A stretch of DNA of 64,000 nucleotides from Aquisphaera insulae. Lineage in GTDB: Bacteria > Planctomycetota > Planctomycetia > Isosphaerales > Isosphaeraceae. This document shows positions 47,829-56,847 of this stretch, in pieces. The DNA is taken from positions 62,001 to 126,000 of the forward strand of contig NZ_JAALJH010000002.1 in assembly GCF_011064615.1 (NCBI RefSeq), read 5' to 3'. The notes beneath the pieces were generated by a model. The model did no database searches. It was not told the origin of the DNA and saw only the letters and a list, made by a program, of their open reading frames with translations. Position 1 is the first letter of the stretch. Every line of letters begins with the position of its first letter. The position numbers were made by a program, and so were the translations under genes.

Positions 47829-47860
47829 GTCGAGGGAGCTTCTCCCCGTCCTCCCTCGAC
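47829..47860 (+). promoter_or_regulatory. 10-bp leader hairpin upstream of pdhA
   Basis: GTCGAGGGAG (47829-47838) and CTCCCTCGAC (47851-47860) form a perfect 10-bp stem with a 12-base loop in the 329-bp gap before the pyruvate dehydrogenase operon. It could be an attenuator, a protein-binding leader element or the terminator of the upstream gene; there is no T-run. Confidence 0.4.
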
Positions 47861-47951
47861 CGGCTCAGGCTCATCGCAAGAATCCGAGACGGCCGGGATC
47901 GACGACGAGCCCCGTCGTTCGAGCACCCCCTCCACCTGGAGACGAGTTCTC

Positions 47952-48965
47952 ATGGCGCAAGCGCAGACGGAAGCGAAACCGATCGTCAACCGGACCCAGG
48001 CCCAGGTCTGGCTCCGGCAGATGCTGCTGATCCGCCGGTTCGAGGAACGGGCGGAGATGCTCTATCAGAAGGGGAACAAGATCGGCGGCTTCTTCCACCA
48101 GTATAGCGGCCAGGAGCCGGTGGCGGTGGGGTCGATCGGGGTCCTCCGCGAGGACGACTACGTCATCACGGCCTACCGCGACCACGGCCATGCCCTGGCG
48201 CGGGGGATGTCGGCCCGGGAGGGGATGGCCGAGCTCCTGGGGAAGGCGACGGGCTGCTCCAAGGGCAAGGGGGGCTCGATGCACTTCTTCGACGCGGAGA
48301 AGGGCTTCCTGGGCGGCCACGCCATCGTCGGCAGCCACATCGCCCTGGCGGCCGGCGTGGCCTTCGCCATGAAGTACCGCGGCGAGGACCGGGTCTGCAT
48401 CTGCTACTTCGGCGACGGCGCCATCAACCAGGGCTCGGTCCACGAGGCCCTGAACATGGCCGCGCTCTGGAAGCTGCCGGTCATCTACGTCGTCGAGAAC
48501 AACATGTACGCCATGGGGACCTCGCTGGAGCGTTCCACGGCCGTGCTGGACCTGCGGCTCCGGGGGGCGACCGCGTACGGCATCCCCGGGTTCACGATCA
48601 ACGGCAACGACATCGAGCTGATGGCCAAGACCACCCGCGAGGCCGCCGCCAGGGCCCGCGCCGGCGAGGGGCCGACGTTCATCGAGGCCCAGACCTATCG
48701 CTACAAGGGGCACTCGATCAGCGACCCGGGCAAGTATCGCCACCGGGACGAGCTGGATAACGCCGTCAAGAACGACCCGATCGTCGTCTACGAGAACATC
48801 CTCAAGCAGCGCGGGTGGATCGACGACGAGGCCATCGAGAAGATGCGCCAGGACGTGAAGGCGGAGGTGGAAGAGGCGATCGAGTTCGCCGAGCAGAGCG
48901 AGCAGCCGCCCCTCTCCGCCCTCTACGAAGACATCACGGTGGCGACCTTCATCCCCCAGGAGTGA
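47952..48965 (+). CDS. pdhA: pyruvate dehydrogenase E1 component, alpha subunit
   Basis: A 337-residue thiamine-diphosphate subunit of the E1 heterotetramer that decarboxylates pyruvate and reductively acetylates E2. Signatures: MLLIRRFEERAEMLYQKGNKIGGF, YRDHGHALARG, GGSMHFFDAEKGFLGGHAIVG, and the TPP motif GDGAINQG...VVENN. The end RYKGHSISDPGKYR is typical. The start at 47952 has GGAGA 9 bases upstream. It is the first gene of a compact operon: its stop is 2 bp before the E1beta start. A 2-oxo-acid or acetoin dehydrogenase is possible, but the operon set and sequence fit pyruvate best. Confidence 0.93.
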   Translation: MAQAQTEAKPIVNRTQAQVWLRQMLLIRRFEERAEMLYQKGNKIGGFFHQYSGQEPVAVGSIGVLREDDYVITAYRDHGHALARGMSAREGMAELLGKATGCSKGKGGSMHFFDAEKGFLGGHAIVGSHIALAAGVAFAMKYRGEDRVCICYFGDGAINQGSVHEALNMAALWKLPVIYVVENNMYAMGTSLERSTAVLDLRLRGATAYGIPGFTINGNDIELMAKTTREAAARARAGEGPTFIEAQTYRYKGHSISDPGKYRHRDELDNAVKNDPIVVYENILKQRGWIDDEAIEKMRQDVKAEVEEAIEFAEQSEQPPLSALYEDITVATFIPQE

Positions 48966-48967
48966 TC

Positions 48968-49951
48968 ATGTCGACGTTTTCGTACCGGGAAGCCCTCAAC
49001 CAGGCGATGACCGAGGAGATGGACCGCGACGACCGCGTCTTCCTCATGGGCGAGGAGGTCGCGCAGTACGACGGCGCCTACAAGGTCAGCCAGGGGATGC
49101 TCAAGCGGTTCGGGGCCCGACGGGTGATCGACACGCCGATCTCCGAGGAAGGCTTCGCCGGGATGGGCATCGGCGCCGCGATGGTGGGCCTGCGGCCGAT
49201 CATCGAGTTCATGACGTTCAGCTTCAGCCTCGTGGCGATCGACCAGATCGTCAACAACGCGGCCAACATGCGGTACATGAGCGGCGGCCAGTTCGCGGTC
49301 CCCATCGTCTTCCGCGGCAGCTCCGGCATGGCCGGCTGCCTGGCCGCCACGCATTCGCACCGGCTCGAGGCCTGGTACGCCCAGATCCCCGGGCTCATCG
49401 TCCTGATGCCCGCCACCCCGGCCGATGCCAAGGGCCTGCTCAAGACCGCGATCCGCTCCGACGACCCGGTCGTCTTCATCGAGCACGAGGTCCTCTACCA
49501 CGAGCGCGGCGAGATCCCCGAAGGTGAGCACCTCGTCCCGATCGGCAAGGCCGAGATCAAGCGGCCCGGCAAGGACGTCACCCTGATCACCTACTCGCGA
49601 TCCCTCAAGGTGACCATGCAGGCCGCGGAGAAGCTCGCCGAGGACGGGGTGGACGCCGAGGTCATCGACCTCCGCTCGATCCGCCCGCTCGACATCGACA
49701 CGCTGCTGGCCTCGGTCCTCAAGACGCACCGGGCGGTGATCGTCGAGGAGGACTGGCCGTACTGCGGGCTCGGCGCCGGGATCTCCGACCGGATCACCCG
49801 GACCATCTTCGACGAGCTCGACGCGCCGATCCTGCGGGTCGCGTCCAAGGACGCCCCGATCCCCTACAACCGCGCGATGGAGCAGTCGATGCTCCCCTCG
49901 GTCCCCCGGATCGTGGACGCCGTCAACAGCGTGCTCTATCGCGAGGTCTGA
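48968..49951 (+). CDS. pdhB: pyruvate dehydrogenase E1 component, beta subunit
   Basis: A 327-residue beta subunit. Signatures: YREALNQAMTEEMDRDDRVFLMGEEVAQYDGAYKVS, IDTPISEEGFAGMGIGAAM, RPIIEFMTFSF, and the C-terminal transketolase domain TLITYSRSLKVTMQAAEKL and EVIDLRSIRPLD. It forms the other half of the E1 TPP site. CAGGAG sits 5 bases before the ATG, inside the end of the E1alpha gene, so the two are translationally coupled. Confidence 0.95.
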   Translation: MSTFSYREALNQAMTEEMDRDDRVFLMGEEVAQYDGAYKVSQGMLKRFGARRVIDTPISEEGFAGMGIGAAMVGLRPIIEFMTFSFSLVAIDQIVNNAANMRYMSGGQFAVPIVFRGSSGMAGCLAATHSHRLEAWYAQIPGLIVLMPATPADAKGLLKTAIRSDDPVVFIEHEVLYHERGEIPEGEHLVPIGKAEIKRPGKDVTLITYSRSLKVTMQAAEKLAEDGVDAEVIDLRSIRPLDIDTLLASVLKTHRAVIVEEDWPYCGLGAGISDRITRTIFDELDAPILRVASKDAPIPYNRAMEQSMLPSVPRIVDAVNSVLYREV

Positions 49952-50057
49952 ACGAGGATCGAAGTCAACGCACCACGGCCTGAGTTCCCCTCTCCCTTCC
50001 AGGTCAACGGGTCGCGCCGCGATGGCCGGCCCGTCCAGCGCTCCACGGAGAAGACAC

Positions 50058-51392
50058 GTGCCGATCGAAGTGACGATGCCGAAGCTCAGCCCCACCATGG
50101 AGACCGGCGTCATCGCCCAGTGGCTGGTCAAGGTCGGGGACACGATCAAGGAAGGGGACGTCCTGGCCGACATCGAGACCGACAAGGCCACGATGCAGAT
50201 GAAGTCGTATGAGGACGGGACGATCGTCCGGATCGACCGGCCGGCCGGCGACGAGGTGGCGCTGGGCGATCGCGTCATGGTCCTGGCGAAACCCGGCGAG
50301 GATCCGAAGGACGTCGAGGCCAAGCTCGGCGCCGGGGGCGGCGGTGAGAAGAAGGCCGCTAAGTCGGCCGAGGCCGCGTCCGCCCCGTCGGGCAACGGCC
50401 AGCAGGCCGCCGAGGAAGACGAGGCCGAGGACGATGTCGAGGAGGCCGCGTCCAACGGCGAGGCCGGGCGGGTGAAGGCCACCCCGCTGGCCCGGAAGAT
50501 CGCCGCGGCCTCGCGGGTGGACCTGTCCCGGGTCCGCGGAAGCGGGCCGTCCGGCCGGATCGTCCGCCGCGACGTCGAGGATTTCCTCGCCGGCAAGCCC
50601 GCCGTCGCGAAGTCGGCCTCGGGCGGAAGCAAGGCCGCGCCGGCGCCTGCCGCCGCGAAGGCCCCGGCCGCGCCGGCCCCGGCGGGGGCCAGGGCTGCCG
50701 CCCCCGCGGACGAACGCATCCCCCACAGCCGGATGCGGAAGACGATCGCCCAGCGGATGGTCCAGTCCAAGCAGTCCGTCCCGGAGATCCACGTCACGGT
50801 GGACATCCGCGTGGACCGGATCGTCGCCATCCGCGAGGAGCTCAACAAGGCCCTGGCGGCGGAGAAGCTCAAGCTCTCGCTCGGCGACTTCGTCACCAAG
50901 GCCGTTGCCATGGCCCTGCGGAAGCACCCGGGCCTGAACGCGACCTTCGAGGAGGACGCCATCGTCCGCAAGGGGGCCGTGAACATCGGGTTCGCCGTCG
51001 CGCTCGACGCCGGCCTGATCGTCCCGGTCCTCCAGAACGTGGACACCCTGGGCCTGGCCGATATCCGCCGCCAGAGCGAGGCCCTGGTCGCCGCCGCCCG
51101 CGGCAACAACCTCTCCACCGATCAGCTCACCGGAGCCTCGTTCACGATCAGCAACCTGGGGATGTACGGAGTCCGCCAGTTCGACGCCATCATCAACCTC
51201 CCCGAGGTCGCGATCCTCGCCGTCGCCGCGGCGGAGAAGCGGCCGGTCGTGGAGGGGGACAAGCTCGTCCCCGGCACCGTGCTCACCGTGACCCTGAGCG
51301 CCGATCACCGCGCCGTCGACGGCGCGATGGCGGCCGATTTCCTCCGCACCCTGAAGCGGCTGCTTGAAGAGCCGGCTATGATGCTGCTGTAA
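50058..51392 (+). CDS. pdhC: pyruvate dehydrogenase E2 component (dihydrolipoamide acetyltransferase)
   Basis: A 444-residue E2 core protein that passes the acetyl group to CoA. One lipoyl domain (IEVTMPKLSPTMETG and the lipoylated Lys in ETDKATMQMKS), an acidic/Ala linker, a peripheral subunit-binding domain (ATPLARKIAAASRVDLSRVRGSGPSGRIVRRDVEDF), a second Ala/Pro linker, then the catalytic domain with SMTNLG-like SFTISNLGMYG and the active-site HRAVDG. The start is taken as GTG at 50058, which has GGAG 8 bases upstream and opens directly into the lipoyl domain; an ATG at 50022 would add 12 unlike residues. Confidence 0.94.
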   Translation: MPIEVTMPKLSPTMETGVIAQWLVKVGDTIKEGDVLADIETDKATMQMKSYEDGTIVRIDRPAGDEVALGDRVMVLAKPGEDPKDVEAKLGAGGGGEKKAAKSAEAASAPSGNGQQAAEEDEAEDDVEEAASNGEAGRVKATPLARKIAAASRVDLSRVRGSGPSGRIVRRDVEDFLAGKPAVAKSASGGSKAAPAPAAAKAPAAPAPAGARAAAPADERIPHSRMRKTIAQRMVQSKQSVPEIHVTVDIRVDRIVAIREELNKALAAEKLKLSLGDFVTKAVAMALRKHPGLNATFEEDAIVRKGAVNIGFAVALDAGLIVPVLQNVDTLGLADIRRQSEALVAAARGNNLSTDQLTGASFTISNLGMYGVRQFDAIINLPEVAILAVAAAEKRPVVEGDKLVPGTVLTVTLSADHRAVDGAMAADFLRTLKRLLEEPAMMLL

Positions 51393-51430
51393 GGCGAGCG
51401 GACAACCGCGGCCCGAAACCGGCTTCCCTC

Positions 51431-51561
51431 CCGGGAGGGCGAGGCTCCTGCAGAGCCCCGCGCACGTCCGCCAGGGAAGTCCACTCGCCGCCGACGTCAT
51501 TCGGGAGGGCGAGGCTCCTGCCGAGCCCCGCACGCGGCTCGGCAGGAGCCTCGCCCTCCGG
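51431..51561. repeat. three copies of a ~30-bp repeat, two forming a 24-bp inverted repeat
   Basis: Copy 1 (51431-51460) and copy 2 (51501-51530) are direct repeats with two mismatches, each starting GGGAGGGCGAGGCTCCTGC. Copy 3 (51536-51561) is inverted; its 51536-51559 is the perfect inverse complement of 51504-51527, with an 8-base loop. It lies in the 205-bp gap between E2 and E3 of the pyruvate dehydrogenase operon. The pattern resembles a REP-like dispersed palindromic element; no other copy was noticed in the window. Confidence 0.8.
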
Positions 51562-51597
51562 GTGGATGAGCATCCGATCGACATCAAGTAGGACAAC

Positions 51598-52983
51598 ATG
51601 GCATACGATTACGACATCCTGGTGATCGGCGGCGGGCCCGCCGGTTACGCGGGCGCCATCCGCGCCGCTCAGCTCAAGAAGCGGGTCCTCTGCGTCGAGC
51701 GTGACAAGCTCGGCGGCATCTGCCTGAACTGGGGCTGCATCCCCACCAAGGCCTTGCTCTCGAACGCCCACCTCGTGGAGCTGATCAGCGGCCACGGCAA
51801 GAAGCTCGGTTTCACCGGCCAGGGCTCCTGGGACTTCTCCCAGATGATCGGCCGCAGCCGGCAGGTCGCGGGGCAGCTCAACAAGGGGATCGAGGGGCTG
51901 TTCAAGAAATACAAGGTCGCCTCGAAGTTCGGCGTGGCGAAGATCGTCGGCCCGCACGAGGTCCAGGTCGGCAATGAGAAGGTCACCGCCGAGTCGATCG
52001 TGATCGCCACGGGCGTGCATCCGCGATCGCTCCCCGGCGCGGACTTCGACGGCAAGACCGTCATCACCTCCAAGGAGGCGATGTCGCTCGAGAAGCAGCC
52101 CAAGTCGATCCTGATCATCGGCGCCGGGCCGATCGGCCTGGAGTTCGGCTACTTCTACAACACGATCGGAACGAAGGTCACCGTCGTGGAGATGCTCGAC
52201 CGGATCGTCCCGGGCGAGGACGAGGAGGTCTCCCAGGCCCTCCGCAAGAGCCTCGAGGGCAAGGGCATCAAGATCCTCACCGGCTCGAAGACGACGAAGG
52301 TGGAGAAGACGGCCGCCGGCGTCAAGGCCGAGGTCGAGACCCCGGCCGGCAAGCAGACGATCGACGCCGACCTCATGCTCGTCGCCATCGGCGTGCTGGG
52401 CAACATCGACGGCCTCTTCGCCGACAATGTGAAGGTGGAGATCTTCAAGAATCACATCAAGGTCGACCCCAAGAAGGGATATGTCACCAACATCCCCAGC
52501 ATCTACGCGGTCGGCGACGTGATCGGCCCCCCCTGGCTGGCCCACGTCGCCCACCACGAGGCGGTCTGCTGCATCGAGAAGATCTGCGGCGTCTCGAATC
52601 GGACGGTCGACTACACGACCATCCCCGGCTGCACCTACACCGAGCCGGGCGTCGGTAGCGTCGGCCTGACCGAGAAGGCCGCACGCGAGGCCGGTCACGA
52701 GATCCGCGTCGGCAAGTTCCCGTTCCAGTACAGCGGGCGGGCCCTGGCGGCCGACGAGACCGAGGGCTTCGTGAAGCTGATCTTCGACGCCAAGTACGGC
52801 GAGCTCCTCGGTGCCCACCTGATCGGCGCCATGGCCACCGAGATGATCAGCGAGCTGGTCGTGGCCAAGAAGCTCGAGGCGACCGAGGAGGAGATCATGC
52901 ACATCATGCACCCGCACCCGACCTTCTCCGAGTCCATCATGGAAGCGGCGGGGCAGGGCCTGGGTGAGTCGGTGCACATCTGA
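51598..52983 (+). CDS. lpdA: dihydrolipoyl dehydrogenase (E3)
   Basis: A 461-residue FAD disulfide oxidoreductase that reoxidises the lipoyl groups of E2 and reduces NAD. Signatures: DILVIGGGPAGYAGAIRAAQL (FAD), the redox disulfide GGICLNWGCIPTKALL, NAD motif ILIIGAGPIGLEFGYFY, the FAD-contact IYAVGDVIGPPWLAH, and the C-terminal active-site HPHPTFSE. Length is normal. It closes the E1-E2-E3 operon, separated from E2 by the repeat region, and ends next to the convergent polysaccharide genes. Confidence 0.97.
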   Translation: MAYDYDILVIGGGPAGYAGAIRAAQLKKRVLCVERDKLGGICLNWGCIPTKALLSNAHLVELISGHGKKLGFTGQGSWDFSQMIGRSRQVAGQLNKGIEGLFKKYKVASKFGVAKIVGPHEVQVGNEKVTAESIVIATGVHPRSLPGADFDGKTVITSKEAMSLEKQPKSILIIGAGPIGLEFGYFYNTIGTKVTVVEMLDRIVPGEDEEVSQALRKSLEGKGIKILTGSKTTKVEKTAAGVKAEVETPAGKQTIDADLMLVAIGVLGNIDGLFADNVKVEIFKNHIKVDPKKGYVTNIPSIYAVGDVIGPPWLAHVAHHEAVCCIEKICGVSNRTVDYTTIPGCTYTEPGVGSVGLTEKAAREAGHEIRVGKFPFQYSGRALAADETEGFVKLIFDAKYGELLGAHLIGAMATEMISELVVAKKLEATEEEIMHIMHPHPTFSESIMEAAGQGLGESVHI

Positions 52984-53014
52984 CGATAGCCCGCGACCGA
53001 GCGAGGCGAGGCGG

Positions 53015-54964
53015 TCAGCGGATCGCCTCGCCCCCTGGTGCCGCGGCGATCTCGGGCTCCATCCGATCCTCGATGGGCGGGGAGTGCATCACGCGCACTC
53101 GGAAGGTTGGACGAAAGTTCCACCCCGAGACGTCGCGGAAGGTCACGGCCACGCACTCGTCTCCCGCCCCCGTCTCGAACAGCGTGCGGACGCTCGCCAG
53201 GTGCCGCGGCACGTGGCTGATGAGGAATCCTCCGTCGGCGTTGCGCCAGACGGTGCGGACGATGGCCTTCGACCCGTCCCCGAACTCCAGTCGGGCCCGA
53301 GGCGGCTCGACCCGATACAGGAAGGCCATCAGTCGGCCCCAGACGGTGAGCTCGATGTCCGCCTTCAGGAAGCTGAGCCCGTTCGGGACCGCGGGAATCT
53401 CGAGCCGCTTCTTCATCGAATGAGTCGCCGAGGCGAGCCGGCTTCCTCCGGTCCACCGCGGTGTGGAGCGGCGCTGGAGGAGCAGATACTCTCCGGCCTC
53501 ATCGACGAAGTCATACCATCGGTAGATCTCGATCCAGGTCCGCGAGTCCACCAGGCTGGGGACCTCCTGATCGATGGCGTAGTGGGAATAGAGGATGAAG
53601 CGGGGTGCTCGACCCGGGTCTCGATAGAGCTCCGCGTTCCGCTCATCCAGGAGCGGCGTGTAGGCCGCGTAGGACTGGAAGACGGGCCTGGGACGCCAGT
53701 TCAGGTGATTGGCCCAGACGACCGAGATGTCACAGGGAAAGACGTCGACCGGCTCCCGCCCGATCCGGGCACGGACCCGCTCCGGGAGGGACATCGATAT
53801 CCTGAGGGCCTCATCCCGCTCCCGGACCGCCGTGGACACGGCCCGGAAATGGAAGAGGTTGTACCAGTTGTTACGAACAGCGGCCGCCAGGTCTCGCGTC
53901 GTGAAAGAGGGGAACACGAGCGTCCACGCGAGGAGCGCGGCGACGGCCACAGTCGTGCGACGCCCCAGCCGTTCGTACCGGCCGGCGATCGGGATCAGCA
54001 GCCCGAAGAGGCTGAACATGGTCGGCCAGTGCAGTTGGAGATGCCCCGCGTCCAGGCGGACGATCGAGCCCTTGTAGAGGACGAACATCGGGAAGAGGAT
54101 GATCGCGAGGACCGGCGTCAGCGCCCAACGGCGCCTCGCCGAGAGGGCCAGCGCGAGAACGGTTAGCCCGACCAGGCACGCGGGCACGAACGGGCTGATG
54201 GCGGGGTCCGAGGAGACCATCTGGGCCGAATACCCCGAGGCCAGCTCGCGTGAGAGTTTCAGGTAGGCCGGCAGGGCGGACAGCGGCCCGCCGTAGGCGA
54301 CGAAGAGCGAGGCCATGGTGCCGAAATACGCCAGCGACAGGAGGAGGAGCCTCTTCACGGTCCGCAGCGACGGCTCACGTCGAAGCTGAATCAGGGCCCA
54401 GACCCCGAGTGCACCCGAGCACGAGACTCCGGCGCTGAACTTGGTGAGCATGGCGGCGCCAGCCAGCATGGCCGCGGGGATGGCCCAGGCGGGACGCCTG
54501 TCGACCTCGGCCACGATCAGGAGGTTCAGCACGGCGAGGGTCAGCATTCCGACCAGGGACCATGCGGGCCCGAGAGGAATCGGCAACCCATTCAAGGAGG
54601 CCGCGAGGAGGAACACGAGCGGGGCCACACGCCCTCGCACCCGGAAGAGGAGGAGGCCCGTCGATCCGCACCAGATGGCAAAGATCGCCAGCCGGATAGG
54701 GAGAGCATGGTGGGCGGAGCCCGCGTAGCTGGTGGGCGTGAGCGCGAAGCCGAGCGGGCCGAACGTGAAGGCGATGTCCCGCCCGTGCACCAGGCCGCGG
54801 ACCTCGGCCATGCTCAATCCCAGGATCCAGGACCCATCGACGCCGCGGCTCGCCGACGTGATCCACTCCGGCGCCGTGACGAGGACGAAGACGGCAAGCA
54901 GGAGTGACCTGGCGATCCAGCCGGCCCGGGGCGCCGACTCGCCCTTCTCCGTCGCCGGTGTCAT
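53015..54964 (-). CDS. multi-pass membrane protein, GT-C-like, of a polysaccharide locus
   Basis: A 649-residue protein with about ten to twelve hydrophobic helices in the first ~400 residues (for example SLLLAVFVLVTAPEWI, LVGMLTLAVLNLLIV, LTPVLAIILFPMFVL) and a C-terminal soluble domain of ~200 residues. An early periplasmic-loop segment RGVDGSWILGLSMAEVRGLVHGRDIAFTFGPLG carries acidic residues, as in GT-C glycosyltransferases, but no named motif is certain. Its ATG overlaps the stop of the methyltransferase gene by four bases (ATGA), so the two are coupled in translation. It is the last gene of the leftward set. Confidence 0.75.
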   Translation of the reverse strand: MTPATEKGESAPRAGWIARSLLLAVFVLVTAPEWITSASRGVDGSWILGLSMAEVRGLVHGRDIAFTFGPLGFALTPTSYAGSAHHALPIRLAIFAIWCGSTGLLLFRVRGRVAPLVFLLAASLNGLPIPLGPAWSLVGMLTLAVLNLLIVAEVDRRPAWAIPAAMLAGAAMLTKFSAGVSCSGALGVWALIQLRREPSLRTVKRLLLLSLAYFGTMASLFVAYGGPLSALPAYLKLSRELASGYSAQMVSSDPAISPFVPACLVGLTVLALALSARRRWALTPVLAIILFPMFVLYKGSIVRLDAGHLQLHWPTMFSLFGLLIPIAGRYERLGRRTTVAVAALLAWTLVFPSFTTRDLAAAVRNNWYNLFHFRAVSTAVRERDEALRISMSLPERVRARIGREPVDVFPCDISVVWANHLNWRPRPVFQSYAAYTPLLDERNAELYRDPGRAPRFILYSHYAIDQEVPSLVDSRTWIEIYRWYDFVDEAGEYLLLQRRSTPRWTGGSRLASATHSMKKRLEIPAVPNGLSFLKADIELTVWGRLMAFLYRVEPPRARLEFGDGSKAIVRTVWRNADGGFLISHVPRHLASVRTLFETGAGDECVAVTFRDVSGWNFRPTFRVRVMHSPPIEDRMEPEIAAAPGGEAIR

Positions 54965-55677
54965 CCCTGGTCCTCCGGTCGCTCCTCCCGCCGAGCGACG
55001 AGGAAGAACTGGGCGCCGAAGAACCGCCAGGCGATCGGGAATTTCAAATAGAGGCGCACCAGCCAGGGGGCGCTCGGAAGCTTGCTGCGGAACGAAAACG
55101 GGAGCGTCCTGGGCCGCTGGACCTCGACGTGGAAGCCCGACAGCTCCAGGGCCTCGGCCACGGCCCGGTCGGTCAGCGCGAGGTGATGGTCGAAATAGTC
55201 GAAGTACTCGGCGGCACAGGCGGCGATGTTCGGGCCGAGGATCAGGATCCGTCCCCCGGGCCTGAGGGACCGACGGACGGCCGAGAAGACGGCCAGGACC
55301 TGCTCCCGGGTCCGGCAGTGCTCCAGGAAGTTACTCATGAACGCCGCGTCGAAGTGCGAGGCCGGGACGACCTCGTTGAGGGACTCCGCGGCGATCCGAT
55401 GGACGGCCACGCCGGGCGCGGCATGGTGGCGGGTCTCCGGGTTCAGGTCGACGGCGACCTTTTCCGCGGCCCGGACGTTGTTGATGAACTCGCAGTAGCC
55501 CGCGGCGACCTCGAGCACGCGGCCGTCCCGGGGGATGTACGCCTCGAACCAGTCCTCGCAGAGGACCTTCCAGACGGCCGACCTGCGGGCCAGGTCCTGC
55601 TTGCCGAACCGGTTGCGATAGATCGCGTCGACGAGGTTCTCCAGGGGGGCATCCGCGGTCACGTCCAGGGTCGTCAT
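54961..55677 (-). CDS. class I SAM-dependent methyltransferase
   Basis: A 238-residue methyltransferase. Motif I is GRVLEVAAGYCEFINNV, followed by KVAVDLNPET, and motif-IV-like AAFMSNFLEHC then RRSLRPGGRILILGPN (post-motif). The last ~50 residues have hydrophobic and basic stretches. GAGGAGAGGAGAG directly upstream of the ATG at 55677 is a very strong ribosome-binding site. It is likely a sugar or lipid-head methylase in the surface-glycan operon; its acceptor is unknown. Confidence 0.87.
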   Translation of the reverse strand: MTTLDVTADAPLENLVDAIYRNRFGKQDLARRSAVWKVLCEDWFEAYIPRDGRVLEVAAGYCEFINNVRAAEKVAVDLNPETRHHAAPGVAVHRIAAESLNEVVPASHFDAAFMSNFLEHCRTREQVLAVFSAVRRSLRPGGRILILGPNIAACAAEYFDYFDHHLALTDRAVAEALELSGFHVEVQRPRTLPFSFRSKLPSAPWLVRLYLKFPIAWRFFGAQFFLVARREERPEDQG

Positions 55678-55752
55678 GACTCTCCTCTCCTCGCTTCGCC
55701 CGGCTGGGCGACAGGCTGGGCCATACCGCCAGAGCGACCTCGAGCCCTCGGG

Positions 55753-56775
55753 TCAGAGGACTCCCACCTCGAGCTGCTTCTCGACCCAGGGGATGACCTC
55801 GTCGAGGATCTCGTCGAGCGGGGTGTCGGCCGAGAACCCGAGCAGGTCGCGGGCCTTGTCCACGGTCGGGATCCGGCACTGGACGTCGTACTGGAACGGC
55901 TCATCGGAGATGACGCGGAAAGGCTTCCACCCCCCGTGGATCTTCTTCCAGATGACCTCCGCCAGCTCCATCACCGTGGTGGAGACGGGCGTGGAGAGGT
56001 TGAAGTCCTCGTTGGTCGCGGCCGGATGCTCGACGCAGAGCCGGATGCCGCGGGCGAGGTCGCCGCCGTAGGTGTAGTGCCGGACCTGCTCGCCGCTCCC
56101 CAGGATGTGGAGCGGATCCTGGCCCTTCAGCACCTTCTGCACCAGGTCCGGGACGACGTGGCTCATCGCGAGCTTGACGTTGCCCGAGAGGATCTCCACG
56201 TCGCACTTCGCCCGCCGCTCGCCGATCCCGACGCAGTTGAACGGCCGGGCGATCGTGTACGGCAGGCCGTACTGCTCGCGGGCCCCCTGCGCGAAGTACT
56301 CGACGGCCAGCTTCTGGAATCCGTAGGTCGAGGCCGGCGGCGGGCAGGCCCGATGCTCCCCCTCCCGGCTCGGGAACCGCACCGCGTTCTCGAAGACCAT
56401 CGAGGAGGAGATCACCGTGATCTTCCGGAGCTTCCGCTGCGCATGGGCCCAGATCGCGGCGTCGAACGTGGACGCCGTGATCCGCTCGTTTTCCGCAAGG
56501 AGGTCGTAAGCAAACGTGTGGAAATAGCTGATCCCGCCGATCATCGCGGCGCCGGCCACGAGATGGTCGCAGTCGGCCAGAAGCTCCTTCATCAGGCCGA
56601 CGTCCTTGGCGTCGCCGCGGACGAGCGTGTAATTCGGATTGTCCAGGCTGGCCTGCTCGATGTCGCCGTACTTCGAGAAGTTGTCCACGCCGACGACCTC
56701 GTGGCCGTTGGCGAGCAGCTCCTCCACCAGGTAGCCGCCGATAAACCCGGCGGAGCCGGTGACCAGGATCTTCAT
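55753..56775 (-). CDS. NAD-dependent sugar-nucleotide epimerase/dehydratase
   Basis: A 340-residue extended SDR enzyme. The Rossmann motif is ILVTGSAGFIGGYLVEELLANGHEVVGVDNF, catalytic S/T near VISSSMVFE, and Y-x3-K in STYGFQKLAVEYF. Substrate loop RPFNCVGIGERR and the C-terminal RVISDEPFQYDVQCRIPTVDKARDLLGF fit UDP-glucose-4-epimerase-like proteins. GAGGG lies 7 bases upstream of the ATG. It acts on a UDP- or GDP-sugar in glycan precursor synthesis; the exact product is not determinable. Confidence 0.92.
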   Translation of the reverse strand: MKILVTGSAGFIGGYLVEELLANGHEVVGVDNFSKYGDIEQASLDNPNYTLVRGDAKDVGLMKELLADCDHLVAGAAMIGGISYFHTFAYDLLAENERITASTFDAAIWAHAQRKLRKITVISSSMVFENAVRFPSREGEHRACPPPASTYGFQKLAVEYFAQGAREQYGLPYTIARPFNCVGIGERRAKCDVEILSGNVKLAMSHVVPDLVQKVLKGQDPLHILGSGEQVRHYTYGGDLARGIRLCVEHPAATNEDFNLSTPVSTTVMELAEVIWKKIHGGWKPFRVISDEPFQYDVQCRIPTVDKARDLLGFSADTPLDEILDEVIPWVEKQLEVGVL

Positions 56776-56847
56776 GGGGAATCCCTCTGGAGCCGGGACC
56801 GGAATGGGCCGGTCGCGGGCGTCATGGATTGGAGGCGATTTTACCGG

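Noticed and set aside
47952..52983. Acetoin or branched-chain 2-oxoacid dehydrogenase instead of pyruvate dehydrogenase
   Set aside because: The operon has the full E1alpha-E1beta-E2-E3 set with PDH-like signatures and no acetoin- or branched-chain-specific genes nearby; the alternative is not excluded by sequence alone.
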